From Aspidiotus rigidus (lineage: Eukaryota > Arthropoda > Insecta > Hemiptera > Diaspididae): DNA of 64,000 nt. The first letter of the stretch is position 1. Every line of letters starts with the position of its first letter. Location of the stretch: assembly GCA_035079385.1 (NCBI GenBank), contig JAVHKY010000054.1, forward strand, positions 15,728,501 to 15,792,500. The letters are read 5' to 3'. The translations under genes were made by a program, and so were the position numbers. Of the stretch, positions 1 to 10,995 are shown in pieces. The notes beneath the pieces were generated by a model. That model saw only the letters and a list, made by a program, of their open reading frames with translations. It made no database searches and was not told where the DNA came from.

Positions 1-905
1 GCCGTTTGGAGGGAGTTGTGAGAGATGGGAAAGGCAGGAGAATATAGCCATTATCCAATTCAGCTGTGAATATGGATGCAATATTATGTATACGGTGGGA
101 AGTTAGGTATCCATTTATGGAGTATGCATAAGCAGTTTTATTCGATTTTTCAGATCCGTCTAAGAAGCAAATTGTGTAACTAGGATAATCTGGTCTGAAC
201 TTTCGAATGTTTTGGATGATAATGATGTTGTTTAATTTGGGGATTTGTGTGCGGTCAAGGCCTATGTTTAGTTCAGGGAGCGCTCAAAGGGGGGGGGGAT
301 AATAAAGATGGGTTGCAAGGGATTTGCTTTGTAAGGCCTATTCAGGGAGAGGTCAGATTGGAGACGGATGTGTTTATTATGAGTCAAAAGGGGTTCATAA
401 TTATTTTTGTTCAGCGCATAAACTGAGTTTCGGGCTTGTGCGATAGGCTTCTAGGGCCATTCTCAGAAAGAAGTTTGAATAGTGTCGAGTAATGAGAGGA
501 CAGATTTGTTGGCTAAATTTTATATAGGCGCTCCATAATCTAATTTAGATCGAATAAGACTCTTAGAGCTGAGGTAGAAGTTTTCTGAAGCATCCTTTAG
601 AGGGGTGTGAGATGAGGTTGATGATACTTACGGCACGTTTGCATGTTGGTTTCAGAAATTTAATATGAGGGCGAAGTGGAGGGGGTGGAATTTCAAAATT
701 TTGTAGGGAGAGAGGTTGGAGGGAGGAGATAGGACATGGGACGTCTTTTTTTGAAAATAACTAGGTAGGTTTTGGAGGTAGAGAATTTAAAGCCGTTTTT
801 TGTTGTCCAGGTAGTAATTGAGTTTAGAGTTTCCTGGAGATGTCTGTGGGCTCTTTGAGGGCTGGAAGAGCAGATAGAAATGTTGTAAACATCAGCAAAA
901 AGACG
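1..905 (-). mobile_element. I-like non-LTR retrotransposon fragment (RT end to RNase H), decayed
   Basis: Read on the minus strand, this stretch gives pieces of an EN-RT-RNase H non-LTR polyprotein. Near 905-860 is a reverse-transcriptase catalytic-box relic reading LFADVYNIS, where the family has Y-A-D-D, so one catalytic Asp is Val. It is followed by W..KNGFKFS..KT, typical just after that box. The thumb region (about 330-480) is recognisable only across frameshifts and stops. Nearest the window edge is an RNase H start with CFLDGSEKSNKTAYAYS and SIFTAEL, carrying the first Asp and the Glu of the D-E-D-D site. The element runs off the window at base 1 and is cut at about 905. A run of G at 289-298 lies inside it. 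It is certainly non-functional; assignment to the I/R1/LOA group rests on the RNase H domain. Confidence 0.75.
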
Positions 906-909
906 TCAG

Positions 910-1200
910 CGCGGTCGTTTCTTTGGACCTGGTACTGCCGCAGTCACCTGACGTTTCCTTCTGTGACGAGGCTCTCCTCGCACTTCCCCATCAGTAGTAT
1001 TCTTATCAAGAGCACAGTTGTCCCTGAGAACGTTTAGAGCGACCTCGTGCTTTCACTTCGGGCCGGAATCTTAAAACATGAAACTTCCCTGCGACCTCAG
1101 AACCATCAACTACTTCCTCATCACGTGGTTGAAGAAGAGGCTCCTCACGCGACTCCTAACTCTTCTCTGGCTTCTTCAATCTCCGTATGTTCAGATCGCG
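910..1200 (-). other. possible coding debris, basic Lys/Arg-rich, unidentified
   Basis: On the minus strand this interval can be read, across one frame change, as a peptide rich in Arg and Lys with patches such as KARGRSKRSQGQLCS and RHRRKRQ. It vaguely recalls the C-terminal tails of transposon-encoded or SWIM-type proteins, but no catalytic motif is visible. It adjoins the retrotransposon remnant and lies outside the duplicated unit, so there is no second copy to test conservation. No function is assigned. Confidence 0.15.
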
Positions 1201-1630
1201 AGCTAGCAGATAGAAAACTAGATTCGTGTCAACTCGGCTTAAAAAAGTACAGTACCGGTATATAATCACTTCATAAATTATTTAATAAACAAATTTAAGC
1301 CTAATTTCTATGCGTATTTGTACAAATTGCCAACGAATAGTTCCGCTGGCGCGAATGTATCCCTCCCTGGATATTTATCACCCAATTTCGTCCCAATGAT
1401 CTTCTTGGAGGAAGACCGCTGTCATTAACTGCGCTCATTAAGGAAAGTGGGGCACCTCTTTAACGAGGATCAATGAAGATTCTATAAATGGCTAATAACA
1501 CCAATTTTCCAATTTTCATGTGTGTAGAGCTTTACGACAGCAATTTTCGTGTCTTAAATTTAAGAAATGTACTTTTTGAATTTACAAAAATTGACTCTTT
1601 AGTGATCGATCTCGGGAAATAATACCAAGT

Positions 1631-1651
1631 TTTCTTTTTCTCGTGTTACAG
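1631..1651 (+). promoter_or_regulatory. predicted 3' splice site of a 5'-UTR intron
   Basis: A pyrimidine-rich run ending in TTACAG sits 14 nt before the F-box start codon and is preserved in the second copy (39180-39200). This implies the coding exon is preceded by at least one non-coding exon, so the promoter lies further upstream and cannot be placed. Confidence 0.55.
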
Positions 1652-1665
1652 ATTCTTATCCGAAA

Positions 1666-3060
1666 ATGGCTCCTCCTACAATATCGTGCCTGCCAAACGA
1701 AGTGCTCAGCATGATCTTCCTACACCTGTCGACCCGTGAACGGAAGATGGTTAGGTTGGTCTGCTGGCATTGGTTTTGGTGGGCATCGATAACGCCGATT
1801 ATTAAGAAAGAAAAATTGATGATTCGAGGTGACGCTATCCCGCTGGATAAAATTTCACGGCACCTCCGAAACAGGATCATTCCGAGGGACACGATGGAAT
1901 TTTCCGGGATTCCGATCGGTTTACTGTCCAGAAGAGTGTGGCAAGTCTGTGACAACTTACGCCAGCTACAAATTCGTGACTGCTGTTTGGGAAGGAAGGA
2001 CGTACAGAGAATTCTCTATACGTGCTCCAACCTGAGCAGCGTCACGTTTGCGTACGGCGATCCGCAGAATGGTTTCAGCGGGTCAAAGCTTGCCAGTATT
2101 TGTGATTCCCTCATCGAGAAAGGAATCAAGCGAACCGAGATGACTTCGGTTTCGTTCTCGATGAAAGAATATATAAATACGATCTTGTTTCGGAAGATTC
2201 ATGAAATCTTCCCAAATTTGAGGGTGGTTTCCGTAACAAGTGACAGCCAGCTGACCACCAACATGAATCTGGAGGAGGCAGAAGAAGAAGAAGAAGAAGT
2301 GATGACGTCGAAGTTGGAGGTCCTTGTTTTCCGGAACCACCCTCTTAACTTTGTGACCCACCTCAAGTACGACGGTATTCGTGAGCTACACCTACCGGTA
2401 CTTGAGGCACAAGGTACTGGCTCGAGGAAAGAAGCCTTCCTTGGCTTCTTCTCGAGCCAGTTATACTTGGAGGTGGTCAATTTGGACCTGAAATTGATCA
2501 CCGACCAAGTTGTGGTGAAGGAGATCATCTTCGTGGTCTTGAGTTGCCCTTCGTTACGACAATTTTCGATCACTTCGTCTGCTGAGGTTTCTTTCAGCAG
2601 CGAGGAAGTCGAAAAATTGGTCTCGGACATGAAGAAGCTAACACATTTCCACGTCGATGTCTTCATTTCGGCGGAATGGTTGCCACCAGCGTCCCTTGAT
2701 ACGACGGCGGAGATAGAGAGTATGACTCTGAAAAATGGGACGTACGCAGATGAGAATAGGATCTTTTCTCATCTGCTGGTCCATTGCCCCCGTCTCAAGG
2801 AACTAACGTTTACGAATCCAACGGCGATCGTACTCGGCGAGATCCTTGAGACGTTGGTGAATTTGGAAAGGCTGACTTTGTCGGTCTATCCGGTTCTCGG
2901 AGGCAATGGCGGCGAAGCATTTTCTCAGCGGTCATTCACCATTGAGAAATTGATCAAATTGCAGTATCTCAAGATACATGATCTTGATGAAGTTCTTTTC
3001 ACGGAAGACTTCATTACAACATTGATCGGCGACGCGCAGATCAATGTCGTACAGATGTGA
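1666..3060 (+). CDS. F-box and leucine-rich-repeat protein, copy A
   Basis: This 464-residue single-exon ORF probably encodes a substrate-recognition subunit of an SCF (Skp1-Cullin-F-box) ubiquitin ligase. Residues about 6-43 match the F-box pattern (LPNEVLSMIF.HLSTRER..VRLVCW.W), the Skp1-binding motif of the family. The remainder shows spaced leucine-rich segments (NLRQLQIRDC, LEVLVFRNHPL, LKELTFTNP, LERLTLSVYP, LQYLKIHDLDE) as expected of an FBXL-type substrate-binding solenoid. An acidic insert of mostly Glu lies near residues 208-217 and differs in length and sequence in the second copy. The start is chosen because it directly follows a splice acceptor and is shared with the paralogue at 39213. 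No signal peptide or membrane segment is seen. The substrate is unknown. Compared with copy B the last ~248 residues differ at only about six places, while the first ~200 differ at roughly 27. Confidence 0.88.
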   Translation: MAPPTISCLPNEVLSMIFLHLSTRERKMVRLVCWHWFWWASITPIIKKEKLMIRGDAIPLDKISRHLRNRIIPRDTMEFSGIPIGLLSRRVWQVCDNLRQLQIRDCCLGRKDVQRILYTCSNLSSVTFAYGDPQNGFSGSKLASICDSLIEKGIKRTEMTSVSFSMKEYINTILFRKIHEIFPNLRVVSVTSDSQLTTNMNLEEAEEEEEEVMTSKLEVLVFRNHPLNFVTHLKYDGIRELHLPVLEAQGTGSRKEAFLGFFSSQLYLEVVNLDLKLITDQVVVKEIIFVVLSCPSLRQFSITSSAEVSFSSEEVEKLVSDMKKLTHFHVDVFISAEWLPPASLDTTAEIESMTLKNGTYADENRIFSHLLVHCPRLKELTFTNPTAIVLGEILETLVNLERLTLSVYPVLGGNGGEAFSQRSFTIEKLIKLQYLKIHDLDEVLFTEDFITTLIGDAQINVVQM

Positions 3061-3270
3061 ATCTTCTGATAATGAATTTGGTTAATTTACCTGCTTTCGT
3101 ATTTTGGGCGCATCGAATCATCGAGTTTTCCTTCTGTAGTAATCGGTGGTATGGTTGAAGAATTGGAGTTGTACGAGCCGATGTAAATATTTACCGGGAA
3201 TGTTGCCAATGACTCGCCTTCATGGTTCAAGTATAATAATATAAGTAATTTTAGTAATGATTATATTAAT

Positions 3271-3450
3271 AATAGTTACCTCGGCGATTGCCTAGTAAGA
3301 GAGTAGGGTCGCCGAGGCGATTCTTCCAACACTGAAGTTATATCCGAGAGGGTCGATTCCGGTGTTGGGAGAAACAAAATTAAAAGCATAAGCAACCCAC
3401 ACCCACTCCATCATGGAGAACGGGCGGTGTTGCACATGCGACACAAACGA
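3271..3450 (+). ncRNA. cluster of four hairpins downstream of F-box copy A
   Basis: Four stem-loops lie in about 170 nt. The first is a 9-bp perfect stem (3279-3287 with 3309-3317, CCTCGGCGA/TCGCCGAGG). The second is an 11-bp stem with one G-T wobble (3322-3332 with 3362-3372). The third is CTCCA-tca-TGGAG (3406-3418). The fourth is GTGT.GC-acat-GC.ACAC (3427-3444). In the second copy (40820-40985) all stem bases are unchanged, while the substitutions fall in loops and linkers. It begins about 220 nt after the stop codon, so it could be 3'-UTR structure, an independent small RNA or a SINE-like remnant. No known RNA family is recognised. Confidence 0.4.
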
Positions 3451-3479
3451 GTAGTAATAATATTATTCTTCTACTTCAA

Positions 3480-4070
3480 GCCGTTTCTTCCACTCCTGGA
3501 CATGGCTTCAGAAAAACAAAAAAAAAAATGAAAAAAAAAAATGAAAAATGAAAAAAAAAAAATATTTTGTAAGATGTACATAGAGGATTTCATTTCATGT
3601 CATTTATGGTAATAATTTATGCTTTTATCTTATACTTCCGCTCCTAGACAGGGCTATATATCAAGGAAAAAAAAAAAAAAAAAGATTATGAAAATATTAA
3701 CTAGTAAGATGTACATAGGAAATTTTCTTTCAAGGCATTCAAATCCTTTTCTTTTGACTCGCTTCTCTTGAAACGGCAATGAATTCTTAGTAATAACAAT
3801 AATTTGGTACTACAAGAGAACGAAAAAATACAGAAAGTACAAAAAATGATGACAAAAATCGGGGAAAAAATTTGATTTGTAAGATGTACGGAGGAAGTTT
3901 TTTTTCTCAGTCATTTAGCTCCTTTTCAGCCAAGATACTGCTGTTAAAGACTTGTCTTTAGGTACATTCTATGCTGCATAAACACACATTCAAAAAAGAA
4001 ACAGTACAGATAAAAAAAATAATAATTTACTAGTAAGCTGGACAGAAGAAATCTCTTTTCATTCATGTCG
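3480..4070 (+). repeat. degenerate tandem repeat with A-rich tracts
   Basis: A phrase close to GTAAGATGTACATAGAGGA followed by a T-rich run recurs at about 3571, 3706, 3881 and 4035 (spacings 135, 175 and 154). Each is preceded by an A-rich tract of 10-20 bases and a pyrimidine-rich stretch (for example TTCTTCCACTCCTGGACA and CTTCCGCTCCTAGACA). The same array exists in unit B at about 41030-41570 with length changes in the A tracts. Confidence 0.45.
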
Positions 4071-7000
4071 CCTTTCTTATTGGCTGTTTTTGTAACGTTT
4101 GGGTGCCATCAGTTCCTCATTGTTAAAGCGTCCATGAATATTATATCTGATGATGCAGTTTGGGAAAGAAACAGGAAAAAAAAAACGATGATTGATGATG
4201 AAAAAAAGTATAAAGTTTTGCATGGTAGGAGACTAACTCTTGCCTCGGTTCCCCTCATAAACCATGGAAATTTATCAAATATACTGAAACAAGAAACCTC
4301 GAGGATTTTTATGACCTGATTATCGATGTACTTCGCCTTTTATCACTTTATTTCTGTTCGTCTTCTTCATTGGATTCACTCCTTATCTATGTTTTCTATT
4401 CAAATGAAGGATCCTCTACGATTTCTGTAATTTTGAAATGAAGCTGACTGACTGAATAGCTATTTCTAGCCGAAACTTAAAACTGTTTAGTAATCTGATT
4501 GTGACTTCGACGTCAGTGCTCAGGTAAATGAATGAATTGCCTGAAACTACTCCTCGTACTGGTGGGACTTTTGGGTGGTCACGTGTCCTGATAATCTGTG
4601 ATCTGTAAGCGTGTCTGTGGTTGCTCGGGTCGTGGCGGAAGTAAAAGCCTTGTTGGTGTGACTCGAAGGAGCGTCAACAACGCCTCGAAACCTTAGTGGT
4701 GCGCTTATTGCTGTGTCGAGAGATGTCTGGCGCAAACAGGTCGGCACAACTTGAATGCACCGTAGGGCAGCTTATTGGTATGGTGATGGCGTGCTGCACT
4801 CGACTCGGCGAGTATCTGATGTGATATTTGCGATATATTATGTGTAAATGAGATGATGGAAGTGCTGATGCGCTCATAGTTCACATCAGACTTGGAGTTG
4901 TTCTTAGGTTTCCAGTAGTCTCTTTAGTCCTCTAAAATGAAGAAATGAAAAGAGAGTAAATATTTTGAAGAAATCTGCTTCCTGAGGCAAGACTCTTCGT
5001 TGTATTTATTCTGTCTCTTGTATCTTCTGCCTTATAGTCCGATTGGAAATCTAACACCATAAGAAAATAAATTCAGTTGATACGTGTATTGATTGATTAA
5101 TTCAAGACTGACCAATTAAATTTATTCGATTCTGAGAAGCCTAATTCAACGTAGCGTGTATCCGTTGTATCAAACATTATCTCATGAAGAAGACGAACAG
5201 AAAAACTCATCATAGGAATTTACCTAATTGTTCTGCTTCTTTTTTCCAAATTTTTAAAAATTAAAGGAACTAATGGTACCCTTTTTCTGCCTAGATAATA
5301 CGGGAGAAACATACAACTCTTTTTATCTGTATCGTTTCCTTTTTTGTATTTTTTTTTCTTGTCCAAAAATTTTAGATGCCCGATTCCTTAGTGTTTCAAA
5401 TGATATTAGTTAAGTACTTACAGATTATTCTTTACCAACATAGGCTTAATTAAGGATTTGGAGCGCAGCAAAAGGCGGGGGAAGAATGAATAACATCTGA
5501 TTTTTGTGAGACATGAACAGGGGGAAAAATTGAAAAACTAAAGAACAATACTTATTGTCATGTCCGTCCTGTACCCTCTCTCACTATATCCCGGTCTACT
5601 ACCGTTGACATTCTTCTATGCTTAAAACTACGTGCTCGATGAGAATATTCACTTTACTTCTTTGGAATGATTTTCCTTATACCTTCAGTTACATTGACCT
5701 GAATCAGGCGTTACAAAGTTTTGTGTTCTGATTTCAATATTTTCGATCTTCTATCGCACTTTTACTGACTTTCTTGTTTAGTTTCAAGAATAATTGAAAT
5801 TTGTATGTTATTTTTAAGACAATTTTTATCTCTATTTCATTATACCTATCAGCTTGACCCTCTGATGTTCCTTTATTATGCGGTAGTTGTAATATATTTT
5901 TATAATTAGGTACTTCATCTATTACCTCATGGTAATTTTTATGTGCATTTTTTTTTCTAGTCCCTACGTAATATTACTTGTGATTTTTTGCTGCCTAATC
6001 TCTTAAGCAATTACGCCCATTTATGCACCTGATTCATTAATCCTGTGTGTGCAATTTCTAGTAATCAACATAATTTTTCTTGTAAATACTACCATGTCTC
6101 ATTTATTTAACGACGAGGAAATTACGGTATTAATTATTGTATTTTTATGATAGGGCATGATGTTCTAAAATTGATGGAAACGCACCTCATCTTTCTTGTT
6201 GAAATTGAAAAATCTGTCGTATACGTAACATTCATTATAGTATATCGTCACTACCTCCGTAAAAATTTGGAACATATTTTGCCGGGCAATCACTTTGATC
6301 CCCTGCTCTCTCTAGAGAACATAAAATCCGGGTACTAATTTATCTAATTATCTTTGAATTGGATAACAATAATGTCGATACCTAATGTTTAATATTCCTG
6401 TCCGAAAGAGAAAAGCCTGAAATTAGGTGTACTAGAGTGTTCAATTCGTTCTAATTTCCTCTAGCTGTCATTACCTCGCGGTGTGATTGAAATAATCGTT
6501 ATCATGTTGGTGCTACTATTCTTAGATATCATTCAGGGCATATATGCTTACCAAAGTTTGGAAGTTCCTTTAACGAACCTTTATTTATTACGACGCACCT
6601 GTTAAATTTTATTCAAATCTCTTAATCGGAGTACATTTTTTGTATGAACGCTTTATAACATTCTATCCTAGGATTCTAGTTCATTTTTTAAAATATGGTG
6701 TACATTTTTTCTTTATAAACTATTTTAACGACCAGTCTGGGTCTACGGTTCTGGAATGTATTTTTTCCAACTTTATGTACATTTACATGTGTCAGACGCT
6801 ATTGATTTCAAGGTTTGGGGATAAGATGGATAAATACCTTTTTCTTTTCTTTCCTTTTTTTTTTTTCTTAAGATTGAGACGATCAGTTCAGCAGAAGCGA
6901 ACATCTCACAGTCGTAAATTCTTGATTTTCTTAAAACTTTGTCCCATAAGAAATAAACTGGAAGGAAATACGGATTTGAGATTCTGAAAAGTCATTGAGA

Positions 7001-7552
7001 TTCGAAGCCTAATTTCAAAGATTTCGAGAATTTGGAAATTCAACTCGAATCTAAAAAAGTGTGGGAGAATTGGTCAAGTCGGAGCAGACAAGCAGACATC
7101 TCGCTGCCCAAAGTTTTTGGAGTTCGCTTCAAATATAGATAAAATGAACACACGAAATTTCACTCAAATTCATATAGACCCCTTCTTGACTTTATTAATT
7201 GTAGGCTGCTTGGGTCAAGAGAAAGTTTCAAAGTTCTTACTGCACATACGCATCTTGATCATATTAGACATCATTCAAAACTTTCGTACGTTTCTTTTCC
7301 CCTTATTATCTGTATAAATGGGTTCAATTGAAATGATAAGTCAACATTTTCTGGTATTTATGAAGAACAATTTCACAATAGGGCGTAAGAAATATATCAA
7401 TTCGAAAGATATTTTTTTCGTCGTACAACCGAGAACTCAAATTTTTATATAAATCGCCATTTTTCACTTTTTTACCCGTTTTGCAATTTATATTATTTCT
7501 TGGCTCCAAAGACGACGACGGTTTGTCGGCATATTTTTAACCACACCTGCAG
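4071..7552. other. no supported gene in unit A
   Basis: Several ORFs under 120 codons occur here, but none has a recognisable domain, and most are broken or shifted in the duplicate at 41575-45056. A GC-richer patch at about 4560-4870 is well conserved in unit B, yet its longest reading frame is interrupted in one copy. From about 6360 onward the two units become nearly identical, leading into the identity tract that begins near 7517. Confidence 0.5.
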
Positions 7553-8520
7553 TCGCGATTGCAGCCAGTCCTAAGTCTGTGATAAAGTGGGAAGGAAAAT
7601 ATGCGACCGCCGTTAATTTCTTGGAGAATGGAAGAATGTTTGGATTATATTCTATGCTGTATCCGTTTTTTATAGATTCGGTTCAGTATTGGAGCATTAC
7701 AGGAGGTACGTACGTATTCATCAGATATCGCCTATTAGAATAATATTAATCATATTATACACACATTTTCAAAAAAGGTTTACGGTAACACTACATTGGT
7801 ATAGAACAGGGGTGTCGTGATCCCCGAAAGCTCACGAAGATTTCGCCCCCCAAAATGTTTTTACCGAGCAAAAAAAAAAAAGAACCCCCAATAATGTTAC
7901 GAGATGAAAGGAAAACCCGCCCCCTACATTTCCTACGAAGAATCATCTTCAAGAAAATGGCCTGACTGCACCTCTGTAGAAGATGTTTCCGTAGCCTTAT
8001 CGTAATTGCACAAAATTCTTGTAGTTATTTAGTTTTAGTTGCTTGACGAAACCTTTGGACACGAGCGCGACAAAAAAACTAGCTGAATGTCATTTAGGTC
8101 CGTAGTTTGAGTAATTTGTCGGGGAAAAACCAAAACACGGTCTGGAGCTCTCATGCATCAGGTATAGTCCTCTACTCGGGATTCTAGTACTTTAAATTGT
8201 CAAGTATTTGTATTTGAAAATTTTTAGGTTTGTTTTCTGATGCATGCATTAAGGTGGTTCTTCAATTAAACATTGGTAAGTACTCAGTTTGACAAGTGCA
8301 TACCCGACTATAACTTGAAGATTCCCTGAAATTTTATGGTCTTTTGTTCATACTGTATTCGGATTCTTAACTTGCTGGAATTCTTTCAGTTTACTTTTGT
8401 TTCAGCTAAATATGGATTTTTTCAGAGAATATGCTATTACTTTCACTGGAAGTGCAACCACGTCCGGCTAGGGACATTTGTCCAGTGTTGATCGTACAAA
8501 AGTCCTCAACTGCTCTTTAA
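7553..8520 (+). CDS. candidate three-exon gene 3' part, function unknown, copy A
   Basis: Three segments splice into one open frame: 7553-7705, 8228-8275 and 8426-8520 (stop TAA at 8518). Both introns are phase 1 with canonical borders: donors GAG|GTACGT and TTG|GTAAGT; acceptors CACCTGCAG, AAATTTTTAG and GATTTTTTCAG. The 51 codons of the first segment contain a hydrophobic stretch (FGLYSMLYPFFIDSV), suggesting a membrane segment. The second adds LFSDACIKVVLQLNI. Earlier exons have not been found, so the start is unknown. There is weak similarity to the N-terminal membrane region of glucose-6-phosphatases (a YP/FP motif followed by SD....K), but the RPYWW motif is missing and this is not a confident assignment. 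The interval is identical in unit B (45057-46024). It could be a real gene, a pseudogene or a chance arrangement. Confidence 0.35.
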
Positions 8521-8860
8521 AAGGCTTCGCGAGATCGAGAATTTGGAACACATATAGTCCGCGACTGTCTCCGTATTACCCATGGCTGGCCTTGAGAAAC
8601 AATCTATAAGGGGAGAAAAGCACTGTGCCTACGGCGTTAGAAAATCCAGATTTCAAGCAGACACCAGACTGTATCCCGATGTGTGCATCAAAGCAAACTG
8701 AGAAAAGCCAAACAGCTGAACCGAGAACGTCCGCCTATCGTAACACAGTGTAGACCATCAAAGTAGCACAGATAGGATATGTATCTACAAAAGTTTGACA
8801 GTAACCCTAATAAAGTGTACCTGTATCTCTCTTTTCCAAACACACAGAATGGAAAAATAC

Positions 8861-9398
8861 CTTTGACTATAGGACTTTTCCATGTCGGCGCATTGCATAC
8901 GTATTCTCCTACGTGTTATCGAAATGGTAGTATTTCTAAGATTGCTCTTACGGCAAACTACTTCACAATGAAAATGAGTATGCAATCCAGCAACAGCCAG
9001 AAGAGCAATGTTAGAAATACTACCATTTCGATAACACGTAGCAGAATACACGTATGCAATGTGCCGACATGGAAAAGTTTTCAACTACAAACTAGTGGTA
9101 GTATGGACTGATACTACGTGCGGTTAACTTGAATTTGACATTCAGGGGAGAAGGCGGGAATAATGCCTAACGCGTAGCATGTAGCCGAAGTCTGCAACCA
9201 GATGCACAAATCCTCTTCGTAAAATAGCGCCTTACGCAGTTAGATGTAGCATGGATTATGCAACTGATGATACAAATCTTCTTCGTTGTAACCTTCTCTT
9301 TGCCTCCTCACCGCGTTGTTGGCTTCAAACTACCCCACCGCGGAAGCCTTGTAATAACGGTCCATACTACCACTGGTTTGTAGTTTGTATAGTCAAAG
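8861..9398. mobile_element. hAT-type MITE, 538 bp, with internal palindrome
   Basis: The element is bounded by 11-bp terminal inverted repeats CTTTGACTATA/TATAGTCAAAG and flanked by an exact 8-bp direct repeat AAAAATAC (8853-8860 and 9399-9406). An 8-bp target duplication is the hallmark of hAT transposons. Inside, a nearly perfect palindrome pairs about 8876-8950 with 9003-9080, and a second inverted pair joins 9083-9110 with 9358-9386. No transposase is encoded, so it is non-autonomous. The identical copy in unit B is at 46365-46902, so insertion predates duplication or was copied by conversion. Confidence 0.8.
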
Positions 9399-9799
9399 AA
9401 AAATACGACCGTAAGGACTATTCAAACCGGTTTTACAATATCAAGTTGGAATAAACGTCGTTTCTTCAATAAAATACCCACACACTCACGTATATGACTT
9501 ATAGTTCTTATAGGGATGAAATGAAATTATAGCAAAAGATCAAAGTCGAAGAAAAATACGAATCCTGCATCCATCAGTAAAATATTTTTAGAGCGTATTA
9601 ACCGCTAAACAAATGTTTTTCTTCTTCATATCTCTCAAACAAAGAGTGCACTCCTCGAAAAACCAAAAGACGATGCTACCAGAGATTACCCATACAGATA
9701 TAGGTGTAATATACTTATTTTCAGGGCAAAGTATTTAACAGAACGTTAGTGGGTATAGAAGAAAATGATAGCAGCTTAGTTTCTAAAATCGACTAAGGT

Positions 9800-9915
9800 T
9801 TTCAACAGGAAACTTGTTCTATGGGGGATTTTTTGAGAAAATTTGTCGTGCGCCGTCCGGCAAAAAACTTGGAAAAATTTCGGCTCTCGAGTTATATATT
9901 TCCAAGTCCCTAAAA
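9800..9915. repeat. fragment of foldback/45-bp repeat family
   Basis: The stretch starts with a diverged copy of the AACAGGAACCTGTT terminal motif, followed by ATGGGGGATTTTTTGAGAAAATTTG and one unit of the 45-bp repeat (ACTTGGAAAAATTTCGGCTC). It is an isolated relic of the element described at 10996-11830. Confidence 0.5.
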
Positions 9916-10995
9916 TAGATCCAGGTCACTGATGACGTCCTATTTTATATTAGGGTTATAGTAGGTCTAGGCTTGCTTCAATTCTCAATTCCAAAACCAA
10001 CTTGACCCATCATAGAATATCTTCCCGGCGTTCCTCGTTTAACTTCGTAGAGGAAGCGGTCGTTTCTGTACCTGTTTCTCTCTCACTCTCATTTGATAAG
10101 ACGAAGGACATTGCTTCACGTCCAAATTATATTACAAATCTACGTTGATTGCGTCATAGTGAATATTACAATTGTCGTCTTTGACTGACGTATCAAAAAA
10201 TGAATCCGAGCTGGGTTTACCTGCTTTATATAGGAGACCAAACGTAAATGATTTTTCATCTTTGCCGTCACACTTTAAGCCATCTTCCTGCTCCAAAACC
10301 ATCTTCTAGTAAACCTTAATCTTAGTGCCCGTCCCTCATTTTCCGAGACTCGCTATCATCTTTACACGCAATCACAGATCAGTAAGCCCAAACTGTTTTT
10401 ATGATTCTGGACCCGGACCTGTAAAAATTCCAGGTCGGGGGAAAACGAGAGCCACCTCGACAATGTTGAACTAATTTAGGGTACCTCACAAAAATTTAAT
10501 TGTAATATTGAGGATTGAATTTAAAATTGGAGTCCTCTCTTGTCGTATATGAGAGGTAGTTTCAAAAGTCCTTGGGTAATACCTTTGTCAACATCTGAAG
10601 ACAAAAACCAAAACAATTTTGTTTTCGTAAAACTGAAACAGAACGAAATGAAGTCCGTCATAGATTTTTTCTGCTCTTAAATAACGGGAAGAATGTTGGA
10701 CTTTGGATAGTCTTGTTCTTGGTCACTATGGTCACGATTTATGAGTCTTATGTCCATTCTCTGAGCCATTTGTTTATTGCACAAAAAGCATAACATCGAC
10801 ATGAAATACAGTTCTATTCTAATAGTTTCGGAACCGAAATATCATTTGTCCCAAAAAAATGGAAAAATGTCTTAACTTTGATTTTCAACCAAAATAGGTC
10901 CAAAATCGTTTTCTGATTACGACTTCATTCTCTTTCATTTTGAAATTTATTCCAACGAAAAGGCTGCAAATTAAAACTTTGAATTTTGGCTCTTG

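Noticed and set aside
3322..3372. tRNA or tRNA-derived SINE head
   Set aside because: GGTCGATTCC resembles a T-loop, but there is no matching D-arm, anticodon arm or acceptor geometry. The sequence folds better as one long hairpin.
4065..4319. 84-codon frame starting with a signal-peptide-like sequence
   Set aside because: In unit B the start codon is followed at once by TAG and the downstream frame is shifted, so coding is not conserved.
8785..9111. Overlapping 99- and 110-codon frames on both strands
   Set aside because: They lie in the palindromic arms of the hAT-type MITE. The symmetry of the DNA produces mirror ORFs.
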